A stretch of DNA of 64,000 bases from Kappaphycus alvarezii (Eukaryota; Rhodophyta; Florideophyceae; Gigartinales; Solieriaceae), in contig NADL03000093.1 in NCBI GenBank assembly GCA_002205965.3, positions 186,001 to 250,000 of the forward strand. Reading direction: 5' to 3'. Shown piece by piece: positions 43,806 through 56,189 of the stretch. A program made the position numbers and the translations under genes. How positions within the stretch are numbered: position 1 is the stretch's first letter; every line of letters begins with the position of its first letter. A model generated the notes under the pieces. That model saw only the letters and a program-made list of their open reading frames with translations, was not told where the DNA came from and made no database searches.

Positions 43806-44549
43806 TCACCCCGCGTAGAATTTCGCAATAAAGTTTTCAACAAACGCATCCCCTCCCGGAAGGGTTGCTACTGCTGCGTCAATGGGGCTGGTGATTGTTC
43901 CCGCCAGGGCTTTCCTGTTTTCCAGTGATATTTTGGAGGCCACGTTCTTGAGCTCTGCAACCTCGCGCGCAGCAGCGACGCAAGTGCCAACTTTCGACTC
44001 GGTTTTGGGAAGCTCGGCGATGAGCTCGGAGAGCGGGCTAGTGGAGAGGCGGGTGCCGTCGTAAATGTTTGAGATCCTCCAGGGTATTTGTAGTAGGTCG
44101 TTGGAGTCCGCGGCGTAGTGCGCAACAGTTGTGCAATCTCCCGATGTGGGGAGTGCATGCTTGGGCAAGGGCACTCCGCGATCCTCGTCTGCGACTAGTA
44201 GGCTTGCTTGTGCGTCTTCGTATGCCGGTAGGTCTCCAATGCCGGTAGGGCGCCAATGAGTCCAGGGCCTGCAGAGAAAGACAGCGTGGACGTTATAGGG
44301 GCCAGCGTTGGAGGCAATCCTGTCATACCATTGAGGGCGACAGGGGCTCTCAGTTTGGGGGCGCTGCTCCCACGCGTCGGGGGCTCGTTGCGCGATGGGG
44401 CATTCGGAGCTGGCGATCCTGCCTGCAGCCGGCAGAAATCTCGCACAGTGGAGGGGTCGGTAGCTACTCGGGGGATGTTGTGAGCCTTCGCGATTTGTGC
44501 CCACAAAGGTGGGCGCGACTTGACTTTTGTCTTTGGCGAGGCTGTCCAT
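43806..44549 (-). CDS. Unassigned 247-codon ORF
   Basis: Open from ATG 44,549 to 43,806 and rich in Ala, Pro, Ser, Thr. The C-terminal third is helical (ELIAELPKTESKVGTCVAAA, REVAELKNVASKISLENRKA). The alternative frame at 44,195-44,506 begins LWAQIAKAHNIPRVATDPST and also looks protein-like, so a frameshift inside an older gene is possible. GC content is higher than in the flanks. I recognise no family. A gag-like or accessory protein of a mobile element, or a decayed host gene, are both possible. Confidence 0.35.
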   Translation of the reverse strand: MDSLAKDKSQVAPTFVGTNREGSQHPPSSYRPLHCARFLPAAGRIASSECPIAQRAPDAWEQRPQTESPCRPQWYDRIASNAGPYNVHAVFLCRPWTHWRPTGIGDLPAYEDAQASLLVADEDRGVPLPKHALPTSGDCTTVAHYAADSNDLLQIPWRISNIYDGTRLSTSPLSELIAELPKTESKVGTCVAAAREVAELKNVASKISLENRKALAGTITSPIDAAVATLPGGDAFVENFIAKFYAG

Positions 44550-44559
44550 GTTGGCGACT

Positions 44560-47500
44560 GGGTCGGAGTTCTGTAGGGGCGTTGGAGGAAGAAAAGGGAG
44601 ATTAGGTACTGTAGTTCAGAAATTAGGTACTGTAGCCCTGCACTGAAAATTAAATCAGGAATACCTTAGAGTAGGGGCCAATGGGCAGTGCTATGACAGC
44701 TCGGCACGAGCCCTTTGGCCCAAATCCCTAGCGCACCAGCCAACGAGAGTAGAGTATAAAAATAGTTTTCGAGCCAATCACAAAACAGTGCACGCGTGCA
44801 CTCGGTGAGCATTGGTCGGAAAAACTTTAAATTCGGAAATTTTTGTAAAAACGCAGCCAATGAGAACTGAGCTTTGCTGTTACGGCTGCTGCGGCTGAAT
44901 TTTTTGGTTGGCTCTCATTTTGTGGATTTTTGACAGTTTTTTCGCAGGTCGTACTCAAAAGCGCTCAAAGTTGGCGGGACTTTCGTGGCATTATACAGAA
45001 TGTGCGAATTTGGGTATTTTTTCCTACATTTACTGTACACTCCAATCTACCTAATTTGGCCCGCTACCTGCGATTTTACCTACTTTTTCAACATTTTCTC
45101 TAATACTACCCTCCTACTACCCCCCTCTCCAACTATTACATCAGCTAATCATTATAATAAGGAGAATATTTAATATGTTCAAATAGCGAAAGATTGCGCA
45201 TAACATTTTGGAATATTTTTGTAAAGTTACTACAATAAAATTATCGGCTCTTTGCTGAATTGTTTGCACCAGAGTTAACAGTCTTTTTTTGTATAGTTTA
45301 ATCTAGCTTTTCCTATTTACAAAGTTTCGGTGCAAATAAAGGTCTCTTCATTCTACTTAAATGTTTTCAACGCGAACTACTACTGGTTACGAAATCCTTT
45401 TCCTAGTAAGAGTGTAATTTTATTGATGCGGAAAAGTTTTATCAATAGAAAATATGTAATCTAAAAACTTCCGCTACTTAAATTATGTGGTACTAATGCA
45501 CCTTCCTGCTATTTTAAATTGAAAAGGAACTCATTTTGGTCGCTTTGTTTTCCAATCGAATAACTAATAGTGCTCAGAAAATTTCAGATCTTCAACTTAT
45601 AATTGAAGTGCTGATTTTCATTGTCAGTATTCAGAAATATTCATTTATCAAAGCTTTTCTTGAACTCGATATATAATATATACTCAACATTAATTATTTC
45701 GGATTAACTCCAGTAAGTTTTAATTCCAATCCAAGTAAAAGGTACTAACTGCAATAAAAAGAGTTCATAGAAATAATTTAATGAGTATAGAGGCCTCATT
45801 TTTTATTTTTGCTTCGTTCGAACAGAAATCGATGAACGTTTGTCAACATAAGTCTATTGATATACAGAATCACCGTTTAACAACTTTTATAGTAGCACCC
45901 TTCGTTTATTTTAATATTTAGAATTTGATGAGAGACGGACTACCTCCTGGAGCTAATCCAAAACATCTGCAATGAAACCCGATTTTCTTAAACATATGAA
46001 CGGGACAATTTAGACGCATTTTGTTTAATTTCGATAAGAAAACTTACTGAGGGAGACTTTTTCCCTGAATTTTATGAAGAATATCCCTACTATAAGTTAA
46101 TTTGATCACTTATTTTATTTTTTATTATGTACAGTAATTAACATTTGTCTGAATTTTAATGAGAAGAAGCTTCTCAAAGCCACTTATTGAGGGTTGTTAC
46201 ATTTCTGTAGACTGAATAGATGTGCCAATCGATGACCCTGTGCCATTTGATCCATCATACTACTCGCATAAGTTTATGCATGCAGGAATACAGTATGAGA
46301 TAAGTTTAGATATATGTGATGAGAATATTATATGGATTAACTGGCCGTATCTACGTCAAACTTACATCTATATCAGGATATTTACAGAACGTTGAAAGAA
46401 ATTGTTCCCCCTAAATGGTATAATTTATAGAGCTACCCGGTTATCCTTAGCGAATCATAGTGATAGAGGTACCCCGTAATCTATTGCACATCATAACCGG
46501 AGGGGTGTCTCCCATGATATTTGTTTCGGGGGACTGGGACAAAACAAGAAGCTATTAATTCAAGAATCGAACAATTTAATGTGCTGCAAATTAGATTTCG
46601 TCAAAGTTTGTAATTTTTGTACATCGCTCATTTTTTAGATGTTTTCAATTTAACTAAATTAATGATGGATAAAGGTGGCACGTTATTTGAAATGCAATTT
46701 TTCTAATTAAAGACCGCAGTTACCTTCTGATCTGAACCTTTTTGGGTAACATTGCATAGAAACAATAAAAGGGGTAGCTTTACTAATGGTACGCATCAAA
46801 GAAAATATTTATAACAAATCATCTAGAGATTTGTACAGTATAGTAGTTTAAATGGATATGACTGAACCAACAAGTTTAGAACTATATCGCACCACTAATT
46901 TTTCAAGGAGTGTAAGGTGCTATGCAGCACGCAGGGCTACGCGTATAAAGTACCATGCTGCACAATACTGTACAGTGCAATACGCTGGACTACAGTATTG
47001 CACATTACTTGCATGAACTAGAAGGTTAGTATTGTTGATTGAGGGTTTGCCTTAAGTAGAACAGCTTCAAATTATATTGTACTATTCCCGCTGTCCCGTG
47101 AAGTTTTCATACGGGTATGCTACGCTGCAGAAAAGAATATGCCGAAAGAAGTTAATTACTAATCTTTACAAAAATTGTAGTCTCTTGAAGATACATAGAA
47201 ATTTCTCTAAACAGGAAGTAATTTTTAAGGGACAAACTTAACAGTAAATGTGAAAAGGAGCCGTAAATGATCGCCTGACACGTTTTTTTCGTGGCAGTTG
47301 ATGAAGGATCGCACTAATGAGGATTCCAGCGAGAAAGATGCCACAACAATCATGACCACTGAGGGCGTTTAAGTACCGGAAAAATTAATCAGTACACTAA
47401 CATGCGACTGTTTACTACGCATCGCAGGCCAATTTGAAAAGATGCACGGTATTTTCGTACTATCCCGCAACTGTTGACTGAAGCTTTAAGGGTGTACAAT

Positions 47501-47600
47501 CAACCTTATTGATCAGCCGCAAGCAAAATGTACGTCTAACTAAAATTTGTTTTTACTGACGAGAAGGACCGACGCAGTGGCGTGAGCCGGGCTACAGATT
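44560..47600. other. Gene-free stretch, AT-rich from 45,180
   Basis: No supported gene. 45,180-46,900 is strongly AT-rich with no frame longer than 60 codons. A GTAC patch lies at about 46,955-46,990. Minor coding-like words at 46,430-46,600 are too weak to assign. Confidence 0.55.
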
Positions 47601-48554
47601 CGACATGAATCAGACATAGCAGTTCTTTTCATTGGTGATCGCTGGCGCGCCTACGTGATGCGGTGTAGCTCGCAGATATTTAACCTTCAAATGTGTGTCA
47701 AAATTCATCTTCAGCGTGGTGCGCATCTGTTTATTACTGTGTAAATCGACATTTGTGGACAATAAATAGGGCTCTTTATGATAACATAAGATGTATAGCA
47801 CCATGCGCTGTTTTTGGGTGTGAGTGTCAACACATATACTCAATTCAACTAGCACTGTCGGCTAATTTGATCTTTGCACTTGAATGCAACTGCTCCTGTA
47901 CGGAACTGCTATCCCAGTGCTGCCAACTGATATATTTTTCCACTTTTTCCTCACTCCATCGTTTATTCCCCTTATCACTCATCATCATCGTGAGCCGGTA
48001 AACTGATTCTTTGCTTGAATTCTCAGCCGTTACTGGTGCGCCTGGTGCTGTGATGTCTGCAACACCGGACCTGGGTGTAAACCTCGCACTCTGTTCGTTT
48101 CTTAGTCCAAAAATTTGGACTACAATCTCGATGAAGTCCAACATGTGGACTGCAAAATGGCTAGCCAAGGAAACAGTGCGGCTTAGGCAAACCTGCCGAA
48201 TCTCCATCCGAATTACGTTGATTCCGCTTCTTTCCTGCCCAACACACAGACAACAGAAGGCCCACAACGTGAACTGGTCGAAGTAATTAAAGATATCATT
48301 GCAGAATTACAAGACGACGGAGCTGAACTAAAGGCAGAAGACCTACTTGACGTATCTCTGCTAACTTTCCCCCTTTTCATATGTTTCATGAAGATAATCT
48401 CGCTCGAAATAACATTTTGAACAACTCAAAGAAGTTTCTGAAGAACTAGATTGGTGTCGACTTTGTAGACTGGTCTGAATGCCGGAAATTTTCAAACCTG
48501 TTCCAACTCGTCGAAGCAGTCTATGCCTGTGATGCATATGCTGAAGAATAGGAC

Positions 48555-49962
48555 TTGGATTTCCAGATAATCCCCGCAAATCGTCAATCCAGCCCGGTTT
48601 CGGGTTTGGTTCACAACGAAATTACCACACCTACGGTTGCCCCTAATATCCACAACGACCCTCACCACAACAAACCAAATACGGCCGAAAACTTTGAATC
48701 CGATGCTACTACAGTCTCCAAGTTTGATATGCATGATGAAGAAATTCACATTCATATCCGCCCCCGAAATACCAAAGCCCATCACAACATTGCCCTACAA
48801 TTGCAATACGAGCGCCCTAAATTTGGCGGAGATGTCACAAATGACATTTGGTACAAACATGAAAAGCTCTGGCGCCGCCTGATTCGTGACTACGGCCTAT
48901 CCCATGCAAAGTCTGTACAACTATTTTAGGAAACCCTTCATGATGCTGCTGATAATATTTTTGAAACTGAGATCCTCCCTAATGCGGAAAGCTATGATAC
49001 GGTATCACTCATGATGGCTAAAATGTTCAACTCCTGTACGACATCTAAGACACCCGTTGAAGCCCTCCGTGCACTTAGATCACTTATCGTCAGGCGTATT
49101 TACCATTGTCCCAGCAACTATCACAACGAATCCTCAAAACTGATTTTTTGAAAAACGCCGTTCTAGGAGAAGCATAGGCCACCGGGCCGATTAGTCGGGC
49201 TGGAAGAGCACAAAAACGAAAGATTATCACAACTTTCTCTCTGCACTCTCCTCCTGCTCGCAACTCCATATGAGAATTAATCCCAAATACAACCCATGTG
49301 GCAATGATGCTCCTAGCGCCCCCGCAGCTCCCGGTATGTTTTATTAGAATCGGGTCTGCTAAAAATAACCTCGCAAAACTCTTCAAGAACGCCCTAATCA
49401 TGGCAAGCATTTCCGGAAGGTCGCTTTCCGTAAAGGAAATAACCCGAATATACTCTGGTACAACTGCAACCAACGAGGTCACATCGCTATCTACTGCCCA
49501 ATTTCAAATTATACTACACGCCTTTGATTCAGGAACAAAGCAAGGTACATAAAAAGCAAAGAGAGTCCTTTGCGGTAGAAAACATGTCGCCGCGTCCTTG
49601 TTGAATTCGCTGAGGACATGGATGCCGCCATCCACTACACAGCCTCTTCCCCTAATGCCCTCTCTCCGACTTATATGGCGGATTCCATTGCCAGTAGCCC
49701 CGAATACACCCCTCCTGATCAGATGCGTCACACAAAACACCCCTATTACCATTCCACTCCTCCCCCTACGGGTGCACTATCTCCCCACCCATCTGCTGAC
49801 GAACGTACTACACATCATGCTACCCTCCCCACGCTGAACACCTCTCCCACTGCAGACGGACCTGGCATTACTGATATTTACGCCTCTAACTGGTATGATT
49901 CTCTCGCCTACATCTCATCTCAACATGTCCTGCAGAAAGGACCCGACGAGGAACTTTTTTAA
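48555..49962 (+). pseudogene. Copia-4 gag remnant with zinc knuckle
   Basis: 48,555-48,929 encodes a 124-codon piece (QLQYERPKFGGDVTNDIWYK, KLWRRLIRDYGLSHAKSVQL). After a TAG it continues ETLHDAADNIFETEILPNAE and SLMMAKMFNSC in the same frame: a capsid-like helical region. The knuckle at 49,456-49,497 reads W-YN-C-NQRG-H-IAIY-C, CX2CX4HX4C with the first Cys changed to Trp. 49,618-49,962 is the Pro/Ser-rich tail. Confidence 0.7.
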
Positions 49963-50598
49963 CGGGAAGCTCATGTAGCCGCCGTGTTTCCGCCAACAGG
50001 CCCACGCACACTAATTTTTCTCTATTAATCTTCACTTTATTTGCTTTTGTATACCTTTCGTTCACTCTATTGTCCTTTCTCAAGTCCTAGTCCTTCTCAT
50101 ATCTAGTTAAGGTACCTATTTACTGCATATTACTAGACAAAAACTTAACAAAATCTAGACATCATCCACCCATTATCCTCTCTCGAAGATACTAATTGAT
50201 GCCGCGAAATCTACGCTTGATTTATTTGGGCCCGAAGATGGAACTTCCCATAACACTAATTCTTTCGAGATATAGGATACAGAAGAATTTCGAAATTATA
50301 TTATGAAATTTCTTCCACCGCCGCAGTAAAAATTTACCCCTATTTCTTTTGGTAGACTCTGCTCGATTTCTGTGCCATTTTCTACCTCGCTAAGCTATTT
50401 TCGTTCGAACACATTCCCGAACGATACATTGACGAAAACATTGGCTCACCAGCCGGTGACTGACATGCGCATAACTATGCACGTATGGATGGCACATTTC
50501 TTAGAGCGGATCTAGGAGTCATTCCTCAAGTATTCCAAATAACTGAATATCTCCCTCTGTAAATTTTGGAGCTCTTCCGCTAACCAAATGATGAAAAC

Positions 50599-51514
50599 AT
50601 GATATGGTTCGGTGGAAACAATTCTCTCATGGCCATTTTCATCGTCAATCTTTTGGAAGATAACAATTTCACTGGATATATCGTGCCAGACATGAACGAC
50701 ACCTGGAAGCTCTACGAAATTTTTGCTGGGAAGAATATTCTGAAAGACAGGCAAAAGCCTAAAAATCTAGTGCATGTCTTTGATGGCCCGACTTTCAAGT
50801 TTTATTTCAATACCTGCATATCAAGAATGACCTGGAACTAAAAAAATAAGGTTATGCGCGACGAGTACAGCAGTGATGGGATGAAACTAGGTGTGAAATA
50901 AACGTTGTAAGCTCTTCGTCTCCGTACTTTTTTGATCCCGAAGGAATGAAAGATGTGTGTGATGGACTTGCAAGACTGTTTGATTTTATCATAAAGCTCT
51001 CTCTGCAGTGATCAAAGTAATTCTGCGATGATGCTTACAAGATTGAAAACCTCACAAAGGCCTTCACTGCTTCGGGATACATGGATTGGCCGTTCTACTG
51101 TCAAGAACGCCATAACCCTTGGTCTTACGTTTAACTATTTCGTTACATCTCTTAATGAGTCCCTTCATCATCAAATTCGTATGCTCACAAGTGAAAATGA
51201 TAAGAGAACTAGACTTATTTAAATGGTCAGTCGATGATGAGGCTGAATTTGAAAACAGCCGTATGAGATATGGACGCAATTCCCGCTACTTACAACGACT
51301 AATCTCAAGGCCAAATCCGTCCTACTCGAGTATTAAGCCCCGGACTGGATGTGAATATCGCAACCGTGGAAAAGAATTCTACAGATGTAGATATCCAAAC
51401 TGGAATCGTGCCCATAGATGCGGCCCGAGTGCCATCGCGGTGTACGCATGTCATCGTACTAGAAATGGGAAATCTTCCGCAAACTTTTTGGTGATCTTCA
51501 CAAAAGCAAAATAG
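50599..51514 (+). pseudogene. Second gag-like segment
   Basis: 50,599-50,841 (NSLMAIFIVNLLEDNNFTGY, KLYEIFAGKN) and 51,119-51,514 (LDLFKWSVDDEAEFENSRMR, then GCEYRNRGKEFYRCRYPNWNRAH). The latter resembles a zinc knuckle, C-EY-R-NRGK-E-FYR-C, with second Cys and His replaced. A second knuckle-like unit 1.9 kb after the first suggests either a duplicated gag or a nested element. Confidence 0.45.
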
Positions 51515-51899
51515 GACTCAATTCGCGATAACGTTAATCTCGCTACGGACGAGCAACAAGCCTTCCCAACTGGGAACGATGAGCTCACCGCTTTTGATTC
51601 CATACAGCTTCAGTTTCTTCAGATAATATTTTCTTGAACCGTGGTAAAGCACATGGAACTCTTTTGAGGCGACCTTGCGATGAACCGAATCTTATTTAAT
51701 AATTAGAGAGTGACATAGTACTTGGTCACAAAAGTACGGCGATGGGTGAAAGACCACACTCGTTGGGATACGACAAGCATTTTCGTTTCAGCGACGGGAC
51801 GATCAAAAATAAAGTCCGCGTCCCCAGAGAAAATAACAGCAGAAAATCTCGATCTATTAAGACTAAACCAACATGTTGGCATGTATAAATTTTGGGTAA

Positions 51900-53210
51900 A
51901 TTTGCAAGTAAACTGCATCTCACCGCCTGCTTGGCTTTCTATGCGATATTGGGGCACCGAGATTCGTCACAGGCTACAAGGAGCTTAAAATCATCTTAAG
52001 CACATTCCGATCTCACCACAGGAAATTATTCTAGTTCAATTAGAGGTTTCTGTCCAGCAATGCTACTTTCGATTCAATTGGGCGTTTCTCGATTCAATCG
52101 TAGACTCCTCGCGTACCTCCCGTATATTTTGAACTGTAAAACGTGGCAGCCAAAACACAAGCTCTAATTAGACTTGATATTATGGATCCTGACTCAATAG
52201 CTCCATGAAAAGTTCCCGGTCGCCTACTTAAGCTCATAAAGCCTAATACGATAGAAAGAAAGATCTACTACGTTTATGACCGGTACGAGTCATTAAAAAT
52301 ACCCGAGAGTTGTCAATGTTTTGCTCCGATGAACGCACCAAAGGATACTTTCCTCACTATGACTCAACTGAGCAAATCGCATAGGCAGTACGTCCATTCA
52401 AGCGCATCTAAGGTTTTCAATCTTACCAAACGCGGTAGATCAGAGGAAGCTGCACTGGAAACACTTTAGACGATGCAAGATATTTCACGGCGTTGTGACT
52501 CTTTCCAGCAAATTCAACGCGCCTCAAACCGTTTTATCGCCACTTTAGGTTCCGAGCACCTCCGTTTCAAAGAAGTGATCATACTCTATGTAATTTAAAT
52601 CGATGTAGATCATATTCGGCGTATCTTTGATGAGGCCACCCGCTTTGGAGGTGCTTAATTTCTTCCGTCTCTACAAAAATTATCTATCGGAACGACCCTC
52701 CTCGAGGTTTACAGTTAAATCCACCAAATCCTTACTTATTCAGGATCCCTACTTGGTCCGAATTCATCCATTTGGCTCTTATCACCTATGTGGAAGTCAG
52801 TGACATTGGAGTGGAAGCACACCCCAACCCGGGAATCGTAGAAATATATCATGAACCTTTACTTAATACGTTCAGGAGAATCATGGTCTCGCAACCTCAC
52901 GCAGAGAATCATCTTGGGCTCAGCCTCCCTTCTAAGGTGATAAACAACACGGTCCGGAAGGGCCCTTTCTTCCGCCTTGGTTTTTGGAGAGTTCCTGCAG
53001 TTCTCATTACCGTCCGACCCAAGACCGATCCGGTCCTCTTTACAAGAAAGAGCTCAACTCGCCTTCATTGCCCGAAAGTGGATTGAAAGCCAAATAGATG
53101 GACTCAAGCGAAAACGGGCCCTCCGCCATGCGATTCCTCCTGCTAGCGGTCGCTCGTACTGACCTGGTGATAAATTAATCGTTTATTGAGAAAAGTTTGT
53201 CGTTAACAGG
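51900..53210 (+). pseudogene. Copia-4 protease and integrase remnant
   Basis: Protease: DIGAPRFVTG at 51,945-51,974 (DTG of retropepsins changed to DIG), then KTQALIRLDIMDPDSIAP near 52,150-52,205. Integrase: MNAPKDTFLTMTQLSKSHRQ, HSSASKVFNL (52,330-52,430), ISRRCDSFQQIQRASNRF, TLGSEHLRFKEVI (52,475-52,580), IDVDHIRRIFDEATRFGGA. Then VFGEFLQFSLPSDPRP, LAFIARKWIESQI, KRKRALRHAIPPASGRSY (52,977-53,160): the C-terminal region, with PGDK and NRIG following. Many stops. Confidence 0.85.
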
Positions 53211-53419
53211 ATAGGAAAATGGCTCAGCACCTTCGATCTATCAACCATGGTTCATTAGAAGAAGCTGATTTTCGTCGGCGAGTCTCTAGAAAGCCAGCCA
53301 CTCCTTTTCAGTTTGACGCAGGTGAAGCGATAAATATCTTCAACTGCTCTCTCTCATTACTTTGTGTGCGAATTTTAGCATGCAGTACTTACAAATGTGC
53401 ATTCCGAGGAAAATATTAC

Positions 53420-53982
53420 CCTTGTGACAGAGTTCCTTGACCCTAACGATAGCCATGCACAAAGTGTTGAAAATTGTCTGGCGATTCGCGATGAGATTAA
53501 AGGTCTTGTCCGTCGTGGTACATTCAAAGTCATACTTAAGTAAGACATACCTAAAGACGGAAATGTCCTTCCAGTTATATTTATCCTTTCCATTAAGTCA
53601 ATACTCAAAGAAAAAGCCAAGTACAAGGTCTATGTATTGTCGGCGTTCATAAGGACAAACTTAAGAACATGATGATTCATGTGTCAACCATTTTGTAGCC
53701 GGCATTTGTGCGTCTCCTCCTCGCCATAGCGCAAATGTTTATATTTGACATCTGGACTGCAAACATTAAGCAAGCATACCTTAAGTCCAATGGGCCTATT
53801 TCCAGGGACATATTCATCAAAGAACCTGTCGCATAGTTCGAGTTAGAACCCGATCAATTATTTAAGTGATTCTACTTATTTTCGGCCTTAGTGATCCTGG
53901 TGAATTATGGTAGTTCACAATTGAGCGACACTATAGAGAAGATCTTGAGATAACACCGTTTGCAATCAATTCAGCTCTGTAG
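53420..53982 (+). pseudogene. Copia-4 reverse transcriptase, N-terminal part
   Basis: Shows TEFLDPNDSHAQSVENCLAIRDEIKGLVRRGTFKVILK (53,410-53,540), DIPKDGNVLPVIFILSIKS (53,551-53,607), IFDIWTANIKQAYLKSNGPISRDIFIKEPVA (53,740-53,835; A-Y-L-Q-type block with D-I-W-T), FELEPDQL and a degraded LYG..DSGD block. Coding ends where the pogo-type element begins at 53,983. Confidence 0.85.
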
Positions 53983-55640
53983 TACAGTGATATCTCGATA
54001 ACGGACACATATCGGAAGAATTAAATCCGTTCCGCTTAAATTATGGTTCCGCTAAGTTAACCGACACGTTCAAACTTGTGAAGTATACAGTACAGTAAAA
54101 TTTAGGGGGTTTTTAACTCTAATCCTCAAGAGGAGACCTTGGTATATTTTACTGTATAAAAAAAGCTAGCCGGACTTTACATTTGTTCCTTTTATGCTAA
54201 AAAACGTGGATTACGAGACGAAACGGTCAATTGTGCTCTGTTTAGCTTTTTCCTAGGCTGCTCTCTCAAAAATATCTGAATGTCTCTAATCTTGTCCAAG
54301 AAAGGTTCATATGTAATTCCAGTCTCTTCGGGAATCTGTTTCATCAACGACAAACATCTTAATTGTTCCTCTGTTGACATTAGACTCATAGAGTCGTCCT
54401 TTCTCAACCACATCTTCCTCTACATTCATGCTATCCCCTTCTAGCCCCTCCAACACCGCATCTACCATCTCAGTGTCATCAAGGCTTTGCAGCACATCAT
54501 CTTCTCCATCGGAATTGAAAATATGGGCAATTTTGATTCGAGAATCAGGCCTCATGAGCTGAAAATAAAGTTTTGAAGGTATTCCTAAAGACTATCTTTT
54601 TAAAGTTCGGCAGCTCTACTCACCATTCCAGAGTACAACTTCGTTTATTTTACAGTAATTCGAAATAAAAGATGATATTAAGTCCTTTCATGACCTTTGA
54701 AACCATCTCATTGCAGTTAGCACATCAACTTTTTGGACATCTTTATAGTACAGATCCCTTTGGTCTAATGCGTGGTCCATCTTCATTTTTTTATAGCATG
54801 GTTTTAGATTTTCTAAAATTCCTGCATCGACGTGCTGAATTCTTGATGTGCATTTGGCGGGCAAAAAAAGCAGCTTCAACGTTCTTTAGGGATAGCATAT
54901 TATTTTGAGTCACATGAGCGCTGCAATTTTCGATAAAGTACGATTTATATTTCTTGAACCAGTCCAAAAAATATATCTGTTGTCATCCAAGCCTTTCTGT
55001 TGGCCACATAGTGAGGGTCTAGCGCAGAAGCCGACTTATTCTTGAATGCGCTCCGCATTTCAGCAGAACCTATAAATACCAGCTCCGTTTTCTCTAATAC
55101 GTCCATTTTGACAGACAGGATACCATTAATCTGGTATTTCGCCCTTTTGGTGCCCGCAACATGTTCTAGAGCAATACATTGAGTAGGTTCCATAATATAA
55201 AAAGCACCACATTCCTCCTCATTGAACATATTTTTAGCACCATACTGAGAAACTTTGGCTCTCAATGCGTTCATCGCGTTTGCGAGAACGGTGTCTTTCG
55301 CATCTCCGGACTCGCCGCGGGAGCGTAAAATGTGAAGGTTCCAAAATATTTTAAATTTCTCTAACCAACTCATAGAAAAATTCAAGTCGATACATTCATC
55401 CTCACTGACTCTTGTTGGATAGTTTCAATAAATTTTTAGCTTTGTGAAAAATCATTTCACCGTTAAAAACACTCGTCGTGACTGTTGTTGGCAAATCCTT
55501 CTGAGTAAAACTCGCTTGAGTGCCTGAGCAACACCAGGTCTAATGAGTCTTCTTGTGGAGAGTTTACTTTTAGTTGCAGGCATAATTGCGGTTAAATTGG
55601 CAATTATTCAGGACATTGCAGCTTTGCTCCGGCTGTTGCT
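53983..55640 (-). mobile_element. Pogo-type (Tc1/mariner superfamily) transposon inserted in Copia-4
   Basis: The left end is TA followed by CAGTGATATCTCGATAACGG at 53,985. It starts with CAGTG and looks like terminal repeats of pogo/Tigger-like elements. The transposase lies on the minus strand. I could not find the matching right terminal repeat; the right limit is set by the start of the transposase frame (about 55,580) plus leader. Copia-4 RT and RNase H flank it. Confidence 0.7.
54192..55580 (-). pseudogene. Pogo/CENP-B-like DDE transposase remnant
   Basis: From about 55,580 down: MPATKSKLSTRRLI..GVAQALK (DNA-binding start), then MSWLEKFKIFWNLHILRSRGESGDA (55,300-55,385; the S-x-GWLxxFxxRx-I helix of CENP-B DNA-binding domains). 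Next come KVSQYGAKNMFNEEECGAFYIMEP (NxDE catalytic box; D changed to E), SVKMDVLEKTELVFIG, RKAWMTTDIFFGLV (KAWM-T motif) and, after a gap and frame change, KLLFLPAKCTSRIQHVDAGILENLK (54,800-54,879; the PANxTSxxQPxDxGI block). The tail 54,192-54,555 is acidic. Stops and frameshifts near 54,940 and 54,690. Confidence 0.85.
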
Positions 55641-56189
55641 CAGTTTAAACTCTTGTTTGGCTCACTTCGCAATAGATGCCTGGGCGATGTTTCCCCCTTG
55701 CGGTTCCCGGGGTTGACGCTCTAGAAGAATCTGCTTTTTCTGCGAGAAGGGAAGAGTGTGTATGCTGGTAAGTGTTGCCTTATCAGGAAAAAGGAAAAGG
55801 TAAACTGTTTACTGTGGAACACTTATGCAGAACCTTATTGTACAGTACGATATATATATATGCTTTTAATTCTTGAAATCATGTGGCGGTGCGCGTATTT
55901 GTCTATTGCTCACACTTTATTCCCTGGGTTACATTACAGTAGAGAATATCGCCGGTTACGCTTACCGAGAATGGAACCTATGTACAACTTTCATTAAATT
56001 TTCGCTCGATACAGGACGAGAGGTGAGAAATAGATTCGCTTATATTGTATATCCTGTTACATTAGGTTTTTCTTATCGAGATACCACTGCACCTGAAAAC
56101 TGACGGCTGTCGGGGCTGAGCGCAATATATATGGCGACGATCTTCTTCGATGTGGAAACTCCCGCTTCTGGAATCTCTCGAAGAAAACC

